Of a DNA stretch of 44,245 nucleotides, positions 24,452 to 32,482 are shown in pieces; the first letter of the stretch is position 1; every line of letters starts with the position of its first letter. Location of the stretch: assembly GCF_000308695.1 (NCBI RefSeq), contig NZ_BAGG01000016.1, forward strand, positions 1 through 44,245, in the 5' to 3' direction. A program made the position numbers and the translations under genes. The notes beneath the pieces are model-generated. The model had not been told where the DNA came from, ran no database searches, and saw nothing but the letters and a program-made list of their open reading frames with translations. The DNA comes from Nocardia takedensis NBRC 100417 (GTDB lineage: Bacteria; Actinomycetota; Actinomycetes; Mycobacteriales; Mycobacteriaceae).

Positions 24452-25381
24452 ATGGCAGTACCCGAAGACGTCCGACAATCCCGCGGGCCGCGTCGCACGA
24501 TCGTGCAGGCGATCGGCATCGCGGCCACCGCCCTCACGCTGGGGGCGGGCACGGCAGGCGCGCAAACCGTCGAACTACCCGGCGTCGGCGCTTTCGAGAT
24601 TCCCGACGCGATCCACGCCCCCGCCCTCTACCGGACGGCCCCCGGCCATTTGGTCGCACCGTTCCCACGAATACCCACGCCGGGCGGCGTACTCGGAGAA
24701 ATGCGGTTCGGACCGGAAATCGCTCTCGGACATCCTTCGAAGTCCGCTGATCACGACCTGGTGGCGAACCCCGAGAATCCGCCCGAATCCGATCGACCCG
24801 AACCCGGCGGCACCCCGGAAACGACGCCGCCGAGCGGTCCGGTGGAGAAATTGGAAGCGGTCGCGCCGGAGGCGGGGAAGGCCCCCGACAGCGCCGCACC
24901 ACCCGGTCACCTCGCCACCCCCATCGCCTCCTCGTTCCTGTTCCCCGCGCCCCTGGACTTCTCCGCCGTCCTGATTCCGCCGATCACGGTGAATCTGCCC
25001 GGCCTACCCCAGTTCTCGACCCCCGCGGCCCCCGCGCGGAGCTCCGGCGAACTCGCCGTCGACGCCGCGCGCCGCAAGATCGGGTCACACTACGGCGCGG
25101 GCTCCACCGGCCCCGACTCCTTCGACTGCTCGGGCCTGGTCCAATGGTCCTACGAACAAGCCGGAGTCGACCTCCCGCGCACCAGCTACGAACAACTCTC
25201 CGCCGGAACCCCCGTCGCCCGAGACGATCTCGCGCCCGGCGACCTCGTCTCCTACTACGGCGGCGGCCACTCCGCGCTCTACGCCGGCGACGGCAAGGTC
25301 ATCCACGCGGCCACCGACGGGACCGGGGTGGTCGAATCTCCCCTGGATTCCATGCCCTACGCGGGGGCGCGCCGGTACTGA
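24452..25381 (+). CDS. Secreted NlpC/P60 peptidoglycan endopeptidase
   Basis: 309 residues from ATG 24452, with CGGAGGA upstream. A signal peptide covers about 1-37 (twin arginine GPRRTIVQAIG, core IAATALTLGAGTAGA, AQT end). A long Pro/Glu-rich linker leads to a C-terminal NlpC/P60 domain from about 205. Catalytic Cys is in SFDCSGLVQWSYEQ, and the two histidines are in YYGGGHSALYAG and KVIHAATDGTG. DLPRTSYEQL is also typical. It would cleave within the peptide stems of peptidoglycan, like RipA/RipB-type enzymes. It stands alone; neighbours do not indicate an operon. The 190-base upstream region is less GC-rich and was checked for a known c-di-AMP riboswitch shape without success. Confidence 0.9.
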   Translation: MAVPEDVRQSRGPRRTIVQAIGIAATALTLGAGTAGAQTVELPGVGAFEIPDAIHAPALYRTAPGHLVAPFPRIPTPGGVLGEMRFGPEIALGHPSKSADHDLVANPENPPESDRPEPGGTPETTPPSGPVEKLEAVAPEAGKAPDSAAPPGHLATPIASSFLFPAPLDFSAVLIPPITVNLPGLPQFSTPAAPARSSGELAVDAARRKIGSHYGAGSTGPDSFDCSGLVQWSYEQAGVDLPRTSYEQLSAGTPVARDDLAPGDLVSYYGGGHSALYAGDGKVIHAATDGTGVVESPLDSMPYAGARRY

Positions 25382-25789
25382 GCGCGTTTCGGGCGTTCGC
25401 CCTCTTTGTCCCGGACGCTGGATCGCCCGGCTCCTCGGACCGGCATGGCACCGCGCCGGTCGGCGCGGATCGCACGGCACGGGCCGTGGCACGCGCCCGG
25501 TCGACCAGTCATCCGTACCGCCGGGACGCACCGCCGGGACGCTCTGCCGGGCGAACCGACGTCCGCTCCGCCGGGACGCTCCGCCGGCACGCTTCACGGG
25601 CGAACCGCCGAGGTCATTGTGCGGCTAACCAGACCGGCCCGGCGGCCGCCACCGCCGGGCCGTGAGGGGCGGGGCACTGCGCGGCTGTGAGGACGGGGTA
25701 CTGCGGGGCCGCGAGGGGCCGAGGTACTGCGGTGGTGCGAGGGTTGCGGCGTCGAGCCACTGCCGGGCCGCGAGGGTCGCCGCGGCGGA
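25382..25789. repeat. Intergenic region with degenerate short repeats
   Basis: About 410 bases with no convincing gene. Around 25518-25590 the element CCGCCGGGACGC and variants occurs at least four times. From about 25660 to 25785 a unit of about 29 bases, ending in GTACTGC or CACTGC and including a CGAGGG-type core, recurs four to five times with drift. The region separates two convergent genes. Confidence 0.5.
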
Positions 25790-26689
25790 CTAGCGCCCGA
25801 AAATCCGCCGCCACCAGGCCCGGTCATCGCACAGTCCCAGCACCACCAGCGGCCGCGCCGGATCTTCCGGTTCCCACGCCACCGGCGCCGCCAATCCCGG
25901 CGACAACAGCAGCCACCATTTCGCGCGCACCTCGAACGGCACATATTTCGGCTTGTGCCAGGACAGCCGCGCCCCTTTCCCCAACAGTCGCAGCAACCGT
26001 CGCTCCGCCGATCCGCCGGAGGGAAACCGCTCCGGATCGACCCGGCACCGCAACCACAGATCCTGTTCGGGTACTGCGAACAGGTCCGCCGCCCGGTGCA
26101 TGAACGTCGTCGCCGTGAACGGCCGCACCCCGTCACCGCCGCGACATGGCAGGCAGATCTCGTCCCCGCTCCCCGCCACCAAATAGAACAGCGCGGGTGA
26201 GGCCGACCGCCACCACCGGGGCGCGGACCGACTCGCGTACACGTCCTGCACCAGCAGATCCACCAACTGCCGCCGCGCGACGACCGCGTCGGGCACCCCG
26301 CCGCCGCGCTCCTGGAAACGCTGGATCGCGTGCACGGTGAAACTCACTTGCTCCAACAACTGGTTCCCCACCAGTGCGAACGGGTCCACCACATCCGACT
26401 GCGGCACCCCCAGACACTGCGTGGCCACCCACACCGGCCCGCCGTCCCGGTCCTTGCCGGCCGCCAACGGCAACGCCAACAACGACTCCGCCACCAGGAA
26501 ATACCCGGACGGACTCCGCCGCCGCCCGAACTCCTCCGGCAGTCTCTCGACCACCTCCCCCCGGTCGGCGATCACCTCCAACACCCATTCCCGAGCCGCC
26601 CCCCGACTCCCCAACCCGAACAACTCCACCGCCGCGTCAGCACACGCATTGCTCACCACGACGGGAAACGCGTGCGGATCATGCGCCAT
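25790..26689 (-). CDS. Hypothetical protein with an internal duplication
   Basis: 299 residues from ATG 26689, with a G-rich ribosome site. Not recognised. Two halves seem related: YFLVAESLLALPLAAGKDRD followed by GGPVWVATQCL near residues 62-92 aligns with FYLVAGSGDEICLPCRGGDG followed by VRPFTATTFM near 171-200. Each is preceded by a helical, arginine-rich stretch. The C-terminal third is basic and tryptophan-rich (RLSWHKPKYVPFEVRAKWW) and ends in WWRRIFGR. No signal or membrane segments. It is convergent with the NlpC/P60 gene. Codon usage is strongly G/C at third positions, supporting a real gene. Confidence 0.7.
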   Translation of the reverse strand: MAHDPHAFPVVVSNACADAAVELFGLGSRGAAREWVLEVIADRGEVVERLPEEFGRRRSPSGYFLVAESLLALPLAAGKDRDGGPVWVATQCLGVPQSDVVDPFALVGNQLLEQVSFTVHAIQRFQERGGGVPDAVVARRQLVDLLVQDVYASRSAPRWWRSASPALFYLVAGSGDEICLPCRGGDGVRPFTATTFMHRAADLFAVPEQDLWLRCRVDPERFPSGGSAERRLLRLLGKGARLSWHKPKYVPFEVRAKWWLLLSPGLAAPVAWEPEDPARPLVVLGLCDDRAWWRRIFGR

Positions 26690-26972
26690 ACGAACCCCCG
26701 ATCGAGTCCCGACTCCCCACCCTAACCCCGCCCGCCTGTGCACGAGTGTGGATCGGTTCGCCGAGCGGCGGATCGCCTCGAAATATCCTCAGTCGCGATT
26801 CGGGGTTCCGCCGCGGCGTGCTTGCTCCCGTTTTCGGAGCGGCAATTCGGCGAGAAATTGTTCGAGCGACAAATCGCAGCCGAGCGATCTGTCGATTTCC
26901 GCGTCCGGCTTATCCGTGCACAGTCATCCCGAGTGGACCAATAGGGCTGTGGATAACTTTCGGCCTGTGGAT

Positions 26973-27272
26973 CTATAGGGACAAATCCGTCAAAGCGGCG
27001 GCGTGCGCGGTGTCGAGTTCGTGGAAGCTGTTGGCGGCGGTGGTGAGCGACTCGGAAGCTGTCGCGAGGTGCCGCTGTAACGCGATCCGGCGTGCTGCGA
27101 GGTAGCCGGTGAAGGTGGCGAACGCGGATTCGGCGGGCCCAGCCCACCCCGCGCCGCTGCCGTCGATCGTGGTGTCCAGGTCGGATAACGCTCGGGAGGT
27201 GCTCGTGAACAGCTGGTCCAGCAGTGCGGCGGTGGCGCGCAGGCGCGCGGGATCGACGGTCAAATCGGTCAT
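26973..27272 (-). CDS. WXG100-like ESX-associated protein
   Basis: 99 residues. Two amphipathic helices flank GSGAGWAGPAESAFATFTGY, where W-A-G corresponds to the WXG turn. Size and helix positions fit the WXG100/ESX-secretion-associated group. The ATG has GGGGG five bases upstream. It is divergent from the WXG-DUF1023 hydrolase gene, 64 bases apart, and may be its partner for type VII export. Confidence 0.78.
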   Translation of the reverse strand: MTDLTVDPARLRATAALLDQLFTSTSRALSDLDTTIDGSGAGWAGPAESAFATFTGYLAARRIALQRHLATASESLTTAANSFHELDTAHAAALTDLSL

Positions 27273-27336
27273 TGGTCCCCCTGGTCCGAGTTTGCCGATA
27301 GCCTACCGGTGCCGATGATCGCTCCTAGGGGGACAT

Positions 27337-29028
27337 GTGGATCTGCGGACTATCCGGCACTGGGATGTCGGAGCTCTGGAACAGGTGGAAACAGCGCTGG
27401 CGCAGCGCATTCGAATGATCGAGGACGTACGCGCGCAGGTGTCGGAGGCGGGTGGGCTGTCCGGCTGGGCCGGGCAAGCAGCGGAGGCCGCCCGGCAACG
27501 GTTCGCCGTCACCTCGAACGAGTTGACCGATGAACTCACCGTGCTGGAAGCGGTACGGACCGTGACCGGGGAGACGCGCGTGACCGTGGCCCACCTGAAA
27601 GCCCAACTCGCCGACATCGAAACAACCGCCGCGACCGACGGCTTCGAGTTGCGTGACGACGGCACCGTCGACTCGACGCCGCGCGCACCCGAGGTTCTCG
27701 CCCTACGCGAGCAACGTCGCGTCGAATCGCAGGCTCGCGCTCGAGCACTGATCGCCCAGGCTGTCGATATCGCGTCCGACGCCGCGGCGGTTCTCTCCAA
27801 GGTGTCCGAAGGCGCGGCTCGTGACCACGGCACGGCCGATACCGAAAAACCCGGCCACCTGACCGCGCCTGCCCCGCCGACCGATACGAGCCCGGCCGCG
27901 GCGCGCGCCTATTGGGAAGCGCTGCCCGAATCGCAACGGCGAGAGGTGATCGCCCGGCACCCCGAGTGGATCGGCGATCGCGACGGAATCCCGTCCCTCG
28001 CCCGCCACGAGGCGAACACGAATCGAATCGAGGTCGAACGACGTCGGTTGGCCGACCGCCGGGACACCCTCCGAACGAATCTCGCGAACCATCCGTTCGG
28101 CGGCGTGTTCACCGACGAGGACGCCGAACTGGAACTCGTGGAATCGAAGCTGACCGACCTCGACAAGATCGAACAGTTGGTGGCCGAGAACCCGATGGTC
28201 CCCGGCGACGAGAACGACCACGGCGTACGACTGCTGTTGTTGGACATGACATCCGGCGAACGCGGCATGGCCGCCCTGGCCATCGGCGACCCCGACAACG
28301 CCGACCACGTCTCGGTCACCGTCCCCGGCAAGGACACCACGATCACTTCGCTCGGCGGCATGGTCGCGGAGGGCAAAGCACTGCGGACCGAGACCGAATA
28401 CCAACTGGACCGTCTCGGCCGCGGCGACGAGAAGGTCGCCACGATAGCGTGGCTGGGCTACGAGCCGCCCGTGAGCAAGGGCGGCCCCGACGATTTCGCC
28501 GCCGGTTGGCTCGACGCCGCCCGCACGGACCGCGCGGAAGCGGGCGCGCCACGCCTGGCCAGATTCCTGGACGGCATCGACGTGGCCTCGAACAGCCCGG
28601 ACCCGCACCTGACCGCCCTCGGCCATTCCTACGGCTCCTACACCCTCGCCCGAGCTCTCCAAGACCCCGCCCACGGCCAACCCGTCGATGACGCCGTCTT
28701 CTACGGTTCCCCGGGCATCAACGCCTCCGACGAACCCGACCTCGGTCTCCGCCAAGGCCACGGCTACGTCCTGCGCGCCGCCGACGATCCCATCACCCTC
28801 GCCGACACCTTGCGAACCTTCGGCCCCGACCCTGTCACCACCCGGCTCGAGCAACTTTCCGTGGCGGGCGGAACCACCGCCGACGGCATACCCCGCGAAG
28901 CCGCGTCCGGTCACAGCGAATATCCCCGCCCCAGCGGAACAGGCCCTTACGAAGGCGAACTCCGCACGTCCGGCTACAACATGGCCGTCATCGTCGGCGG
29001 TCTCCCCGCGGAACTCCTGCACCGATGA
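27337..29028 (+). CDS. DUF1023 alpha/beta hydrolase with N-terminal WXG-type domain, candidate type VII effector
   Basis: 563 residues from GTG 27337, with AGGGGG four bases upstream. Residues 1-100 form a WXG-like helical hairpin (GLSGWAGQAAEAARQRFAV). A charged coiled-coil region (about 120-275) follows. The C-terminal DUF1023 domain (about 285-510) has the nucleophile elbow LTALGHSYGSYTLARAL and YGSPGINASDEPD, typical of actinobacterial hydrolases of this family. No signal peptide: export would rely on type VII secretion via the WXG part. The substrate is unknown. Its stop overlaps an in-frame ATG of the following LppA-like gene, which has a better start further on. Confidence 0.85.
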   Translation: MDLRTIRHWDVGALEQVETALAQRIRMIEDVRAQVSEAGGLSGWAGQAAEAARQRFAVTSNELTDELTVLEAVRTVTGETRVTVAHLKAQLADIETTAATDGFELRDDGTVDSTPRAPEVLALREQRRVESQARARALIAQAVDIASDAAAVLSKVSEGAARDHGTADTEKPGHLTAPAPPTDTSPAAARAYWEALPESQRREVIARHPEWIGDRDGIPSLARHEANTNRIEVERRRLADRRDTLRTNLANHPFGGVFTDEDAELELVESKLTDLDKIEQLVAENPMVPGDENDHGVRLLLLDMTSGERGMAALAIGDPDNADHVSVTVPGKDTTITSLGGMVAEGKALRTETEYQLDRLGRGDEKVATIAWLGYEPPVSKGGPDDFAAGWLDAARTDRAEAGAPRLARFLDGIDVASNSPDPHLTALGHSYGSYTLARALQDPAHGQPVDDAVFYGSPGINASDEPDLGLRQGHGYVLRAADDPITLADTLRTFGPDPVTTRLEQLSVAGGTTADGIPREAASGHSEYPRPSGTGPYEGELRTSGYNMAVIVGGLPAELLHR

Positions 29029-29069
29029 CCCGACTGCCGAACCCGACACCGCACCGACCAGGGGGAACT

Positions 29070-29558
29070 ATGTTCGACGGTCCCGAAACCCACAGTCCCG
29101 ACGAAACCCGCCGCGCTTGGGATCGCTTACGCACCCGGCCTTCCCTGGAAACCACGGAACAGCGCCTCCTCACGGCGATCCGGGAAATCGCCGGCACCGC
29201 GACCGCGCTCGACGCCGCTGTCCGATGGCAGTGGCGACGCAGCCGCGACGTCGGCGGAACGTGCCCCGGACCCTACGAGAACACCGCCGGCCGATTCGTC
29301 ACCACGCGCTCCTTCGTCTCGGACATCCCGATCGCCGATGCGCACTGGAACCGCCTGCTGCGGACGGCTACGGACATCGCCGCGAACTTCGGCATGGACC
29401 GAGTCGAGATGGTTGCCGACGCGTTCGGCAATCACGACGTCTCGTTCACCGGCGAGGACGGAAACCTCCTGCGTTTCGGCACTTTCGAGACAGCAGTACT
29501 CAGGGCGACCTCCGGCTGTCGTCTCACGCGGGCCGATCTCGACAGGGCTGCGAGGTGA
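29070..29558 (+). CDS. LppA-like protein without signal peptide
   Basis: 162 residues from ATG 29070, which has AGGGGGAA four bases upstream; an ATG at 29025 overlaps the hydrolase stop but lacks such a site. The domain resembles mycobacterial LppA/LppB lipoproteins: VRWQWRRSRDVGG, then TCPGPYENTAGRF, RVEMVADAFGNHDVSFTGED, and a final ATSGCRLT. The two cysteines could pair. Unlike LppA it has neither signal peptide nor lipobox, so it should stay in the cytoplasm. Directly downstream of a likely type VII effector, it is a candidate cognate immunity or chaperone protein; this role is inferred. Confidence 0.7.
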   Translation: MFDGPETHSPDETRRAWDRLRTRPSLETTEQRLLTAIREIAGTATALDAAVRWQWRRSRDVGGTCPGPYENTAGRFVTTRSFVSDIPIADAHWNRLLRTATDIAANFGMDRVEMVADAFGNHDVSFTGEDGNLLRFGTFETAVLRATSGCRLTRADLDRAAR

Positions 29559-29576
29559 GCTGATCCCTGCGTCCGA

Positions 29577-30788
29577 TCACTGGACCGCGCACATGGATTG
29601 CATGACACCCTTCACAATCGGCGTCCCGTAGGTCGTCGGCGCGAAGGCGAGCGTCTGCGCCAGGGCCAGCGGCGTGGTGACCGACGACGCCACCCCGGTC
29701 CATCCGAGCGCGGCGTTGCCGACGGAGAGCAGCACGCTGGTCAGGTCGAGGCTGAGGGTCGCCAGGTCGAAGACGTGCTCGACCCGCACGTCGGCCAGGG
29801 CGACGGTGTCCAGCGCCCTGCCTTCGTAGAGGTCGAAGCCGAAATTGGTGAGGAAGGTGAGCAGCCCGTGATCGATGGCGTCGACCAGCGGCCCGAGTTC
29901 TTCGGTGCGCCGCATCAGCGCGATCTGTGCGATGCGGTTGTCCCGCAGGAACGTCTGCACGGAGTCGGCCGCGCCGTTCAGCGCGAGGTGGTCGAGCGGC
30001 AGCGCGGAGTTCGCCAGCAGATAGGCGCGGGTGCGCTCGACCACGGCCGACATGGTCAGTTCGGCAACCGGGGTGCAATTGCCGTCGGCTCGCGTCAGCG
30101 AGTTGGCGAGGTCGGTGATCTGCGCGGGCAGCGCCACCTGCTCGGTGACCGCTTCTTCCAACACGAGCTTCGGGTACACGTTCGGTGCGGCGCAGGTCGC
30201 CGCGAGGTGATCCTGCACACCGCGCGCCAATGTCTTGACCCCGTTGAAGGCGGCGCCCACCAGTGGCTTGAGCAGGATCCCGACCGTCGGCACCAGGCTG
30301 GCGGCCAACTGCGCGGGGATCTTGACGATCCGGGTGGCGAGGATGAACGTCTCGATCGCGTCGTTGACGGTCAGTCGGGAGACCGACACCGTGTGGTCGA
30401 TCCGCCCGGTCCGCACGGCGTCCAGGCCGTTGACGAGGTAGGTGACGATCGGATCGTCCAGGAATTCGGTCCGCTCGTTGACGGTGTCCGGATGCACCGG
30501 CAGCCCGTCGCGATGCACGCGGACTGCCGCCAGCGTGCCGCGGAACTCCGCGACTCGCTGGTCGAAGACCTCGGCTTGGTCGGCCGGAACGGCGGTGCGC
30601 AAGGCCGTGGCCGCCGCGCCGACGATGTCGTCGAAGGTCGGCGCGCCACCGCCGCACGGCGCGTCCGTGACCGCCGTCGCGGCGAGCGAGTCGGTGTCGG
30701 CGCGTGCGGCGGCGGGAACGACCACGGTGAGCACGCTGGTCAGGGCGAGGGCGCCGACGAGGGGCGCGAGCAGACGCGGAATTCGCAT
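29577..30788 (-). CDS. Secreted protein of unknown function
   Basis: 403 residues from ATG 30788, with GGAG eight bases upstream. A signal peptide covers about 1-31 (LLAPLVGALALTSVLTVVV, then AAARADTDS). The mature part is largely helical with moderately hydrophobic stretches (KIPAQLAASLVPTVGILLKP; TPLALAQTLAFAPTTYGTP). Four cysteines (near APCGGG, ATCAAP, GNCTP and the C-terminal SMCAVQ) could form two disulfides. No known domain was recognised. It is convergent with the LppA-like gene, about 18 bases between stops. Confidence 0.75.
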   Translation of the reverse strand: MRIPRLLAPLVGALALTSVLTVVVPAAARADTDSLAATAVTDAPCGGGAPTFDDIVGAAATALRTAVPADQAEVFDQRVAEFRGTLAAVRVHRDGLPVHPDTVNERTEFLDDPIVTYLVNGLDAVRTGRIDHTVSVSRLTVNDAIETFILATRIVKIPAQLAASLVPTVGILLKPLVGAAFNGVKTLARGVQDHLAATCAAPNVYPKLVLEEAVTEQVALPAQITDLANSLTRADGNCTPVAELTMSAVVERTRAYLLANSALPLDHLALNGAADSVQTFLRDNRIAQIALMRRTEELGPLVDAIDHGLLTFLTNFGFDLYEGRALDTVALADVRVEHVFDLATLSLDLTSVLLSVGNAALGWTGVASSVTTPLALAQTLAFAPTTYGTPIVKGVMQSMCAVQ

Positions 30789-31097
30789 GGAACAACTCCG
30801 TCGGTCGGTCGATCGTTGGTGCTGCGACGGACCAACGCGGGTGGCCGAACTGGACGGGCGTTCAGTTCGCCTGCCCATAGAATAAGGGGCATCTGTCGTC
30901 CTGTGATCCATTCGGCGTACGAAGCGCGAAATTCCGGTGACGTCGCGGGGGAGTCGGCGATCCGCCGTCGGTGACCCCCGCATCCGTGGCCACGAAATCG
31001 GGGTCTGTGACCTGGGGCGATGTCTTGAATAGCCTGAGCCCTAACGCTCGCGGGGGTGGAGTGGAGGTTCGCGAAGGAATCGGACAGAAGGAACTCG
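30789..31097. other. Divergent intergenic region, no gene seen
   Basis: About 310 bases between the secreted-protein start and the small secreted gene at 31098. It must hold both promoters. No clear palindrome or RNA element was recognised. Confidence 0.5.
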
Positions 31098-31310
31098 ATG
31101 AAGAAACCATTCGCCGCCGCGGTACTGGCCGCCGCACTGCTGTCGGCCCCCTTGGCTACCGCGCAAGCCGCGACCGAATCCGCCGCGCCGGTCGCGGCCT
31201 GTGTCGAATACCCCATCGGAGCGCCGGGTGGCTGCGACTTCGTCCAGAACATCCTGCAACTGCTGAGCATCGGATCGTCGAGTCTCAGCGGAGATTCCCT
31301 CGCGCCCTGA
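31098..31310 (+). CDS. Small secreted protein, unknown function
   Basis: 70 residues. A classical signal peptide (MKKPFAAAVLAAALLSAPLA then TAQAATE) leaves a mature peptide of about 45 residues with two cysteines (AACVEYPIGAPGGCDFVQN) that could form one disulfide. AAGGA precedes the ATG. A strong terminator follows 15 bases after the stop, supporting a real single-gene unit. No family recognised. Confidence 0.7.
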   Translation: MKKPFAAAVLAAALLSAPLATAQAATESAAPVAACVEYPIGAPGGCDFVQNILQLLSIGSSSLSGDSLAP

Positions 31311-31324
31311 GTGAATGAACCGAG

Positions 31325-31361
31325 CGGCCCGGCAACCATCGGAGGGGAGCCGGGCCGTTTT
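31325..31361 (+). terminator. Rho-independent terminator
   Basis: CGGCCCGGC (31325-31333) pairs with GCCGGGCCG (31349-31357) across a 15-base loop, followed by TTTT. It ends the small secreted gene. Confidence 0.85.
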
Positions 31362-31981
31362 GTTCGATGATCCGTGTGGATCGCCGGCGGAATTTGCGGT
31401 GATTCGGGACCTGCTCCCGGCGGTATTCCGCGATGCGAGCCCGTGTTCGTTCACGGATGATCTGCGCCTCGATGTGCGGAATCATCGGCCCGGCGGTCAT
31501 GCTGCGCGCCGCAGCGGTTTTGCCCGTCGTGTGCCGGACCGACATCGGCGATCGTCCACGCCTACCTGGCGGTAGGTATTCTCGCCCTCCGCGATTCCCG
31601 CCGGAACCCACGCGAACCCATGCCAGAATTCGCACGCTGCAAATCAGCTCGGACACCGCTGCTTCGTCACCCGTGCTCAGATGGGTGAGAAGATGACGCG
31701 TTGGCCGCTCATTCCTATCGCGCTGTCGCACCGACAGTCAATTCGGAGAGGTGCTGAGCAGGAACGCGTTTCGTCACGTGCACCTCATCGCGCCGTGCAA
31801 TCCTCGAAATGCGGACGATCACTTCGCATCTGAACACAATCGGCGATAAGTGCTGTGTTGCTGAGGATTTGATTCGACCGCAAAAATCGGATAGAACTGT
31901 TCCGTTGCAATTCGCAACTCGGAAACATCCTGTGCGCTGGACTCGGTCGCGCACAGCGGGGTCGGGAGGATAGGAAAAATC
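31362..31981. other. Long intergenic region, no certain gene
   Basis: About 620 bases. A reverse-strand frame ending at 31285 contains a basic segment (MIPHIEAQIIRERTRARIAE) that looks coding in part, but it runs through the terminator at 31325 and was not accepted. The last 180 bases are AT-richer and probably contain the promoter of the gene at 31982. Confidence 0.5.
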
Positions 31982-32413
31982 ATGCGTAGAACTGTCGGTA
32001 CTTTCTGTCGTAAGGCACTCGTCGTGGCTCTGCCGCTGGCGGCCGCGGTGACTTTCGCCGGCGCGGGCGCGGCTTCCGCCGACGCCGGAATCATCGCGCC
32101 GCAGTCGGCCTCCATCGTGCAGATCGACGAGGTCCAGGAGGAGCCCGTCGTGGCTCCGGAGATCGCGCAGCCGATCGCGAATGTCGAGGACATCGCGACG
32201 GATCCGAATGCGGCCAACCACGATCCGATGGCCAATGGCGCCGCGGCGGGTGCTGTCGTCGGTGGTGCGCTGGGTGCGGTCATCTGCGCAGCGACCCTCG
32301 TCGGCATCGTGCTCATCCCGCTGTGTGCTCTCGGCCCGGCGCTGAACGGCGCTGTTGTCGGCCTGATCGTCGGCGCGATCGCCCCGCAGCTCATCCCGCA
32401 GGTCCTGCCCTGA
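31982..32413 (+). CDS. Exported glycine-zipper membrane protein, unknown function
   Basis: 143 residues. A signal peptide (basic start MRRTVGTFCRK, core ALVVALPLAAAVTFAGA, ASADAG cleavage region) is followed by an acidic segment (QIDEVQEEPVVAPE). The C-terminal part has glycine/alanine-rich hydrophobic stretches (GAAAGAVVGGALGAVICAAT and LNGAVVGLIVGAIAPQLIP) of glycine-zipper type, with two cysteines between. GGGAGGA lies upstream. Similar small exported proteins are frequent in Nocardia, but no function is known to me. Confidence 0.72.
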   Translation: MRRTVGTFCRKALVVALPLAAAVTFAGAGAASADAGIIAPQSASIVQIDEVQEEPVVAPEIAQPIANVEDIATDPNAANHDPMANGAAAGAVVGGALGAVICAATLVGIVLIPLCALGPALNGAVVGLIVGAIAPQLIPQVLP

Positions 32414-32432
32414 TCGTCGGGAATTGAACGGT

Positions 32433-32474
32433 CCTCGTTCTCCGGTAGCCGTCTTCGGTTGCCGGAGAACGAGG
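32433..32474. terminator. Strong hairpin between convergent genes
   Basis: CCTCGTTCTCCGG (32433-32445) and CCGGAGAACGAGG (32462-32474) form a perfect 13-base-pair stem with a 16-base loop. It lies between convergent stops at 32413 and 32483, so it can serve both. T-tracts are weak. Confidence 0.8.
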
Positions 32475-32482
32475 TTGTGTGA

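Noticed and set aside
31285..31484. Reverse small basic protein (MIPHIEAQIIRERTRARIAE...)
   Set aside because: First 45 codons look plausible but the frame runs through a terminator and into the small secreted gene; not enough support.
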